Origin: JBEVEP01 sp040512755
GTDB taxonomy: Bacteria > Pseudomonadota > Alphaproteobacteria > Rhizobiales > Rhizobiaceae
Reading direction: 5' to 3'
DNA length: 8,921 bases
NCBI GenBank assembly: GCA_040512755.1
Contig: JBEVEP010000110.1
Coordinates: 1 to 8,921 of the forward strand
Shown: in pieces, positions 5,166 through 8,921 of the stretch
Position numbering within the stretch: the first letter of the stretch is position 1
Layout: each line of letters starts with the position of its first letter
Notes under the pieces: generated by a model
Databases searched by the model: none
Told to the model about the DNA's origin: nothing
The model's input: only the letters and a program-made list of their open reading frames with translations
Made by a program: the position numbers and the translations under genes

Positions 5166-5921
5166 TTAGAACCCCACGGCCTCGTCAATATAGTAGGTAT
5201 TGAGCAGAGAGACGCGTGGCTGCTCAATCTTCGTCTTGATTTTCGGACGCCCATGCCAGCTTATCCGGGAAAGGGAGTGGTAGGCCTTCAGGACAACAAA
5301 AGCGTAGCCGACATTCGGCAGGAACGGAAAGGTCTTGACCGGCTCCAGCCCGTACGAGTCCACGTGTAATAGCCCCTTCAAGGAAGCTTGATAGAGCGTT
5401 GTTCCCAGCTCGCGCTGACTCTCGTCGGCGGGGCAGTATAACTGCATCGTGACGACCTTCTTGCGTGTATCGGGATGCGGCTTGATCTGGTAGCCGTCGC
5501 GATCGACGTAGAGGACCGGCTTGGGCACAAGCTTTAGGCCTTCGGCGCCTTTCACCTTGTCGCCGCGTGCACGAATTTCCAGGCCTTGATTGAGCTGAAC
5601 CCGGATGGCGTTTTCGACCTCGGGGGCTGTCAGCGTCTCGGACACGGACGTCCACATATCGCGTAGGTGACCATCGATCTTTCCGATGTTCTCTCCATAG
5701 AGCCGAAGCGCCATACGTGTGCCACTGCCCGTAATCCGCTCAAAGCCGCCTTCGGGAAGGGCATTGATCGTTTCGGCGTAAAAATCCTTCGGGAAGAAAT
5801 CCCGGAAGAAAATGTGCGGGAACGGCATTGAAAAACAGTCCGCAGCCTCAATGCTGGCGACGGCATGATCGATGAGATCGCGCGTCGTTGAGCTTGTGTT
5901 GGGGCTGACGCTTATCGACAT
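5166..5921 (-). CDS. 2OG-Fe(II) oxygenase-like protein (prolyl hydroxylase superfamily type)
   Basis: This is a complete 251-residue cytoplasmic protein. The N-terminal third holds FPHIFFRDFFPKDFYAE (34-50), a lead-in common to bacterial 2-oxoglutarate oxygenases. The double-stranded beta-helix core follows: YQIKPHPDTRKKVVTMQLYC (144-163) carries the HxD iron ligands as His149-Pro-Asp151, followed by the long-loop strand. AYHSLSRISWHG (213-224) offers the distal His, probably His215 with His223 as an alternative, and RVSLLNTYY (236-244) offers Arg236 to hold 2-oxoglutarate. Such enzymes hydroxylate proteins, lipids or small molecules; the substrate is unknown. ATG 5921 has AGGAAG 10 nt upstream. 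That site lies in the last codons of a startless upstream remnant, which suggests former translational coupling. Assignment to the superfamily is fairly firm, to a subfamily not. Confidence 0.8.
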   Translation of the reverse strand: MSISVSPNTSSTTRDLIDHAVASIEAADCFSMPFPHIFFRDFFPKDFYAETINALPEGGFERITGSGTRMALRLYGENIGKIDGHLRDMWTSVSETLTAPEVENAIRVQLNQGLEIRARGDKVKGAEGLKLVPKPVLYVDRDGYQIKPHPDTRKKVVTMQLYCPADESQRELGTTLYQASLKGLLHVDSYGLEPVKTFPFLPNVGYAFVVLKAYHSLSRISWHGRPKIKTKIEQPRVSLLNTYYIDEAVGF

Positions 5922-5927
5922 GGCCAG

Positions 5928-6071
5928 TTATCTTCCTGCGCTATTTTCAACGAAACTTGTTCGGATGATCGAGCTGTAGCCCATCTCGTGCGGGATGTTC
6001 AATTCCGGGACGAGATCTTGAAGCCAGAGATCAACCGAAAAGTTGCTGAGTCCGGGCGCCGGCGGATCAAG
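5928..6071 (-). pseudogene. Startless C-terminal gene remnant upstream of the oxygenase
   Basis: On the minus strand an open frame of 47 codons runs from just after an in-frame TGA (6072-6074) to TAA (5930-5928). It contains no usable start before the ATG at codon 30, yet it reads like a folded protein end: LSNFSVDLWLQDLVPELNIP, then HEMGYSSIIRTSFVENSAGR, with balanced composition and no Arg/Ser bias. Its stop is 6 nt before the oxygenase ATG, and the oxygenase ribosome site is formed by its last codons (GCA GGA AGA). Upstream of the TGA the same frame gives only a short low-quality peptide. The best explanation is the 3' end of a gene that formed an operon with the oxygenase and was truncated when its 5' part was lost. 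The protein family is not recognised. Confidence 0.5.
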
Positions 6072-6092
6072 TCAAGGGACGGTCGGGTGTGT

Positions 6093-6119
6093 CAGCCGAA
6101 ACAAAAAATGCGTTTGCTG
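6093..6119 (-). terminator. Possible weak terminator or 3' hairpin of the DUF2235 gene
   Basis: Starting 3 nt after the DUF2235 stop, CAGC-AAAC pairs with GTTT-GCTG (8 bp with a 2-nt bulge, 6097-6098) around a 9-nt loop containing a T-run on the transcribed strand. No T-run follows the stem, so it is not canonical. It probably marks the 3' end region of the transcript. Confidence 0.3.
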
Positions 6120-6122
6120 GGC

Positions 6123-8699
6123 TCAGTCCTTCAGACGTTCGACCGTTAGGGAGGCGAATCCGTGATTGTTCGCGTAATATTTCCGTATCAATCCCGGTAA
6201 GGCAAATGCAGCGTCATTGACGTACAGATAAAGCTCACCCGAAGTCTTCGGCGTCAGATGCGCCACAAGCGTGGAATTGCTGCAAGCTGGCGGGAAGCTC
6301 GGTTGAACAGGCTCCAGGACGTATTCGTCATTACCGCGCTGACCGACGCGTGCGATTGGCTTGAACCATGGCTGGCCCCACCATCGCTTCAACAGGGTAC
6401 CGGGATAAAGAGAGAGTTTGTCCTTGGAGCTGTACGCCCACCCTGCTGAAAAGCCGCGTGTATCCGTGCATATCGTATCGTCCTTCCAAGTATCCTCGGG
6501 CGGGATCGAGAGCACGACTCGGTAAGTGACTCTTTCCTCGAGGCGGATGCCGCTGTCCCAGCACAACGCGTTTATGGGGAATGGGCCGGCTGCTGTCAGC
6601 TTTTCGGATGCGTTCGGTTCGTCTCCCGGCGAAGTTTCGCAAAAAGCGCCCGCCGAGTTGGCGGTCTCGAACGCGACCTTGTTGACGGCGGCCAGCACGA
6701 GCACGATCGAAGCGGCAAGAAAGACGCCTGGCAGGATATAGTCCTTCAGAAGGTAGTAGACTTTGATGCCAAGAGGGTTCGTCCTTATGAGGCGCGCGAA
6801 TCCCAGAAGAGAGAAGGGGCGCCCCTCTCTGACTTTACGGTCACCCCGCAGGCCGAGGAACATCACCGCTGTAAGGCAGCCCGCCGCTACCCAGGCAAAC
6901 AGTCTGCTGGCTCCGTTCATCTTTTCGCCAGGCGTAAACGTCATCAGCGCCAGCAGTCCGGAAACCAGAACGCCCGCCGATGCGATGCGTCTCTGTGCAT
7001 TGTTCCGGCTTATTTCGAGGTGCCCGCCATCCTTGCGGGCTGCCACATTCCACGCTTCCCGGGAGCGATCCTGGATCCGCTGGCGCAGCAGGTTGTTCAG
7101 CCAGATGCAGAATACGATCGCCGCGGCCAGCACGGCGGCGCCGGCGGAATGCTGCGTGATCGCGTTGAGCCAAGGTCCGGCAAAGCGGGGCAAAAAGCCC
7201 TCGAACAGTCCCACGACTGGACCTACGACGCCCTTGCCCACCTTGTCGGCATCGTCGAATCTCACATAACCAGCCAGAAAGGGGAAAGCCGCCGCAAGCA
7301 CAACCAGGATGAGCGTCGCATAGTACAGGCCGCGCCGCCACCAGACCGTATCCAGAAGCAGATTGACGCGTTCGCTGTGTTCCGCTTCCCCCGGCCCCTG
7401 CCGCAGCTTTTGCATGGCGTCCGCCACTTCGGCATCCATTGCGCCAAGATCGCGCTGGCGTCCGGATGGCAAGGGCAGCTTATCGACTGCACGGCCTTTT
7501 TTCCGCGCGGTACCGGAAACATCCGGTCCCCAGGTAGTGAAAGGCAGGCGCTGGCCGAGCGGCATGAGAACGTCGATCCTTTTCGGCAGCGAGATCGGCG
7601 CATAGCCGTCCGCCCCTTTGTTCATGCGCAGCAGCACGCTCGAATGCACCACGGGCGTGACGCGGCCGATGAGGTCTGCGACAGGGCGCGGATGGTAGCG
7701 ATAGAACAGACCTACGCCGGATCGGGAGTCGTAAATGCGGCCGTTTTCCGATGCATAGTCCCAATAGTCGGCCACGACATCCGGATTGAACACGAGCCCG
7801 GTTTCCGCGGCCTCGCCGATCATCCAGCAAAGCGGTATGTGGGCAAGGCGGTCGTCGGGATAACCACCGCCCACATTGGAATGCGAACCGGCGAACCAGA
7901 CCTGGAGCAAGCGGGGCGACCGCTTCGCAGCCTTCTCATTCGGAGTGGATTCCGTTTCGTCCCACCGAATCGGGAAAAATGTCCGGCGTTCATCGTCAAT
8001 GCTGAATGCCTGCCTGGCGTGCTCGACGCATTCGAGCAGACTTTTGTTCGTGAAGATCATCGGCCAGATACAGGCATTGACCGCCTTGGTGAGCTCGTCC
8101 ACGGGAAGTCCGTAGGCGGCCACGGTATCCCAAACACCGAGGAAACGTATCGTGAGCTCGTCCGGAGACCGTGGTCCCTTCTGCGGCTGCACCTGCTCGT
8201 AGCTTCGGCTGCCGGTCAGCCAGTTCCAACCCCGGACCATCCGGTCGCGAAGGTTTCTGCCAAGCCAGACCCAGGGGAGCCAGACGGAGTCGGGGAACGC
8301 TTTCCTTCGGAATGCGCGATAGGCGGCAAGTGCGTTGCGGTCGAGCTCTTCCTGCGATTTGAATTCGACCAGGCCCTCACGCGCGACAAGACCGACCAGA
8401 AGCCGGATGATGAATGCGCCGCGACTGAAGCCGAATGTGTAGATCCGGTCCCCTTCCTGATAGTTCATGCAAAGGAACTTGTAGAGCGCCAGCACTCGTC
8501 GCTTCACCCCGAAGCCAAGGGCGGAACCAATGACTGCGAATGGCCGGAACTGCGATGTGCCGACGCCGTCGCTGAAAACGGCGATCTGGTCACTTCCCGT
8601 GAGGTCGAGCGCCTGATAGAGGCGCCAGACATTCGTCTTGAATGCCTTTGAGGCGCTATTGCCCGTGCCGTCCGCAAGCACCACGATGTTTCGGTGCAT
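6123..8699 (-). CDS. Membrane-anchored DUF2235 alpha/beta-hydrolase with C-terminal domain
   Basis: This 858-residue protein opens with RNIVVLADGTGNS (3-15), the typical start of the DUF2235 alpha/beta-hydrolase fold shared with type VI secretion phospholipases of the Tle1 group. The nucleophile elbow is GFSRG (90-94, Ser92). GVWDTVAAYG (188-197) gives the probable acid Asp191, and GSHSNVGGGYPDD (271-283) the probable His273. The hydrolase region ends near residue 380-400. After a charged linker come about five membrane spans (about 458-478, 518-536, 572-589, 598-616 and 655-675). A final region of about 180 residues has four Cys (687, 713, 744, 806) and the motif LYLYVNDAAF plus YYANNHGFASLTVE, resembling a jelly-roll ligand-binding domain. 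An odd span number would place the hydrolase in the cytoplasm and the Cys-bearing domain in the periplasm. AGGGG lies 8 nt before ATG 8699. No secretion-system gene is nearby, so an effector role is not supported; lipid hydrolysis is inferred. Confidence 0.88.
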   Translation of the reverse strand: MHRNIVVLADGTGNSASKAFKTNVWRLYQALDLTGSDQIAVFSDGVGTSQFRPFAVIGSALGFGVKRRVLALYKFLCMNYQEGDRIYTFGFSRGAFIIRLLVGLVAREGLVEFKSQEELDRNALAAYRAFRRKAFPDSVWLPWVWLGRNLRDRMVRGWNWLTGSRSYEQVQPQKGPRSPDELTIRFLGVWDTVAAYGLPVDELTKAVNACIWPMIFTNKSLLECVEHARQAFSIDDERRTFFPIRWDETESTPNEKAAKRSPRLLQVWFAGSHSNVGGGYPDDRLAHIPLCWMIGEAAETGLVFNPDVVADYWDYASENGRIYDSRSGVGLFYRYHPRPVADLIGRVTPVVHSSVLLRMNKGADGYAPISLPKRIDVLMPLGQRLPFTTWGPDVSGTARKKGRAVDKLPLPSGRQRDLGAMDAEVADAMQKLRQGPGEAEHSERVNLLLDTVWWRRGLYYATLILVVLAAAFPFLAGYVRFDDADKVGKGVVGPVVGLFEGFLPRFAGPWLNAITQHSAGAAVLAAAIVFCIWLNNLLRQRIQDRSREAWNVAARKDGGHLEISRNNAQRRIASAGVLVSGLLALMTFTPGEKMNGASRLFAWVAAGCLTAVMFLGLRGDRKVREGRPFSLLGFARLIRTNPLGIKVYYLLKDYILPGVFLAASIVLVLAAVNKVAFETANSAGAFCETSPGDEPNASEKLTAAGPFPINALCWDSGIRLEERVTYRVVLSIPPEDTWKDDTICTDTRGFSAGWAYSSKDKLSLYPGTLLKRWWGQPWFKPIARVGQRGNDEYVLEPVQPSFPPACSNSTLVAHLTPKTSGELYLYVNDAAFALPGLIRKYYANNHGFASLTVERLKD

Positions 8700-8754
8700 A
8701 TCGATTACCCCTATGGCAACATCACTCGGCTCTGACCTTGCGATTGCGGCCCGA

Positions 8755-8780
8755 GGGTCTGCTCGCGGGAAGACCCCGAG
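8755..8780 (-). promoter_or_regulatory. Overlapping alternative hairpins in the DUF2235 leader
   Basis: Two mutually exclusive pairings occur 56-81 nt before the DUF2235 start. In one, CTCG-GGG (8780-8774 on the minus strand) pairs with CCC-CGAG (8769-8762, one bulged base) around a TCTT loop. In the other, GGGTCT (8776-8771) pairs with AGACCC (8760-8755) around a 10-nt loop. The second uses part of the first stem and its loop. This is the geometry of an attenuator or folding switch, but there is no T-run and no proof that the region is transcribed. Confidence 0.3.
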
Positions 8781-8818
8781 GCCTCAGAATGGTCGATAGG
8801 TCTGCCTGTCCGTCACGC

Positions 8819-8921
8819 TCACTTGGCTCGCGCGTATTTGTCCAGTTTTCCCAGGAAGCCCCAGGCTGTCAAAGCCAGTGAAAGCGGCAGTGCGATGGGC
8901 GCAGCGCCCGAGACTGCCGTC
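8819..8921 (-). CDS. C-terminal tail of a probable membrane protein (partial)
   Basis: A minus-strand frame enters from beyond the window edge and stops at TGA (8821-8819), giving 33 full residues: TAVSGAAPIALPLSLALTAW, then GFLGKLDKYARAK. A hydrophobic stretch of about 20 residues followed by a basic tail (K-L-D-K-Y-A-R-A-K) is the classic end of an inner-membrane protein under the positive-inside rule. Codon use is GC-rich at third positions, as in its neighbours. The stop lies 119 bp upstream of the DUF2235 start on the same strand, so the two may be co-transcribed. The family cannot be told from so short a piece. Confidence 0.5.
   Translation of the reverse strand, partial: TAVSGAAPIALPLSLALTAWGFLGKLDKYARAK

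Noticed and set aside
5015..5254. N-terminal extension of the 80-aa gene up to 5254
   Set aside because: It overlaps the end of the oxygenase gene, is basic and Ser-rich without pattern, and lacks a ribosome site, whereas ATG 5014 has AGAGGA at 8 nt.
7020..8651. Plus-strand open frame of 543 codons opposite the DUF2235 gene
   Set aside because: It lies wholly antisense to a gene with clear catalytic motifs. Its product is Arg/His/Asp/Pro-rich with no fold pattern, and no ribosome site precedes it. It follows from GC-rich codon use on the other strand.
6123..8699. Reading the DUF2235 gene as part of a type VI secretion or antiphage locus
   Set aside because: No secretion, immunity, nuclease or NTPase gene is present in the window; the domain family alone is not enough.

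Overview
The window looks like chromosomal DNA of an alphaproteobacterium of the order Hyphomicrobiales (Rhizobiales), most like Mesorhizobium or a relative. The base composition is fairly GC-rich. Several small secreted or hypothetical proteins have a rhizobial look, and one intergenic stretch (about 3999-4070) resembles a dispersed repeat I know from rhizobial genomes. The genus is an inference, because no rRNA or housekeeping marker is present.

Layout. (1) 1-1593, plus strand: the tail of a TIM-barrel sugar phosphate isomerase/epimerase, an intergenic 10-bp hairpin, then a complete Gfo/Idh/MocA oxidoreductase. This is a typical carbohydrate or inositol-type catabolic pair. (2) 1597-5014: seven small genes on both strands with generous spacers. 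They are a histone H1-like Lys/Ala/Ser-rich protein (minus), an 83-residue helical protein (minus), an 80-residue ETAPKDG-motif protein (plus), a small lipoprotein (plus), a Cys-rich secreted protein (plus), a helical protein with an ambiguous start (plus) and an 80-residue unknown (minus). (3) 5166-8921, minus strand: in transcription order, the C-terminal tail of a probable membrane protein cut by the window edge, a large DUF2235 alpha/beta-hydrolase with about five membrane spans and a Cys-containing C-terminal domain, a startless 47-codon coding-like remnant, and a 2OG-Fe(II) oxygenase-like protein.

How they work together. The first two genes plausibly act on the same sugar or polyol. The small-gene block shows no common pathway. 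In the third block the most informative feature is the remnant at 5928-6071. It reads like the end of a real protein, stops 6 nt before the oxygenase start, and carries the oxygenase ribosome binding site in its last codons, yet it has no start and is cut off next to the end of the DUF2235 gene. This suggests the oxygenase was once the second gene of a tightly coupled operon whose first gene was largely lost.

No tRNA, rRNA, CRISPR array, insertion sequence or complete mobile element was found. I do not see a convincing new multi-gene system. The best candidates for novelty are the membrane-anchored DUF2235 hydrolase with its C-terminal domain and the truncated operon beside it.
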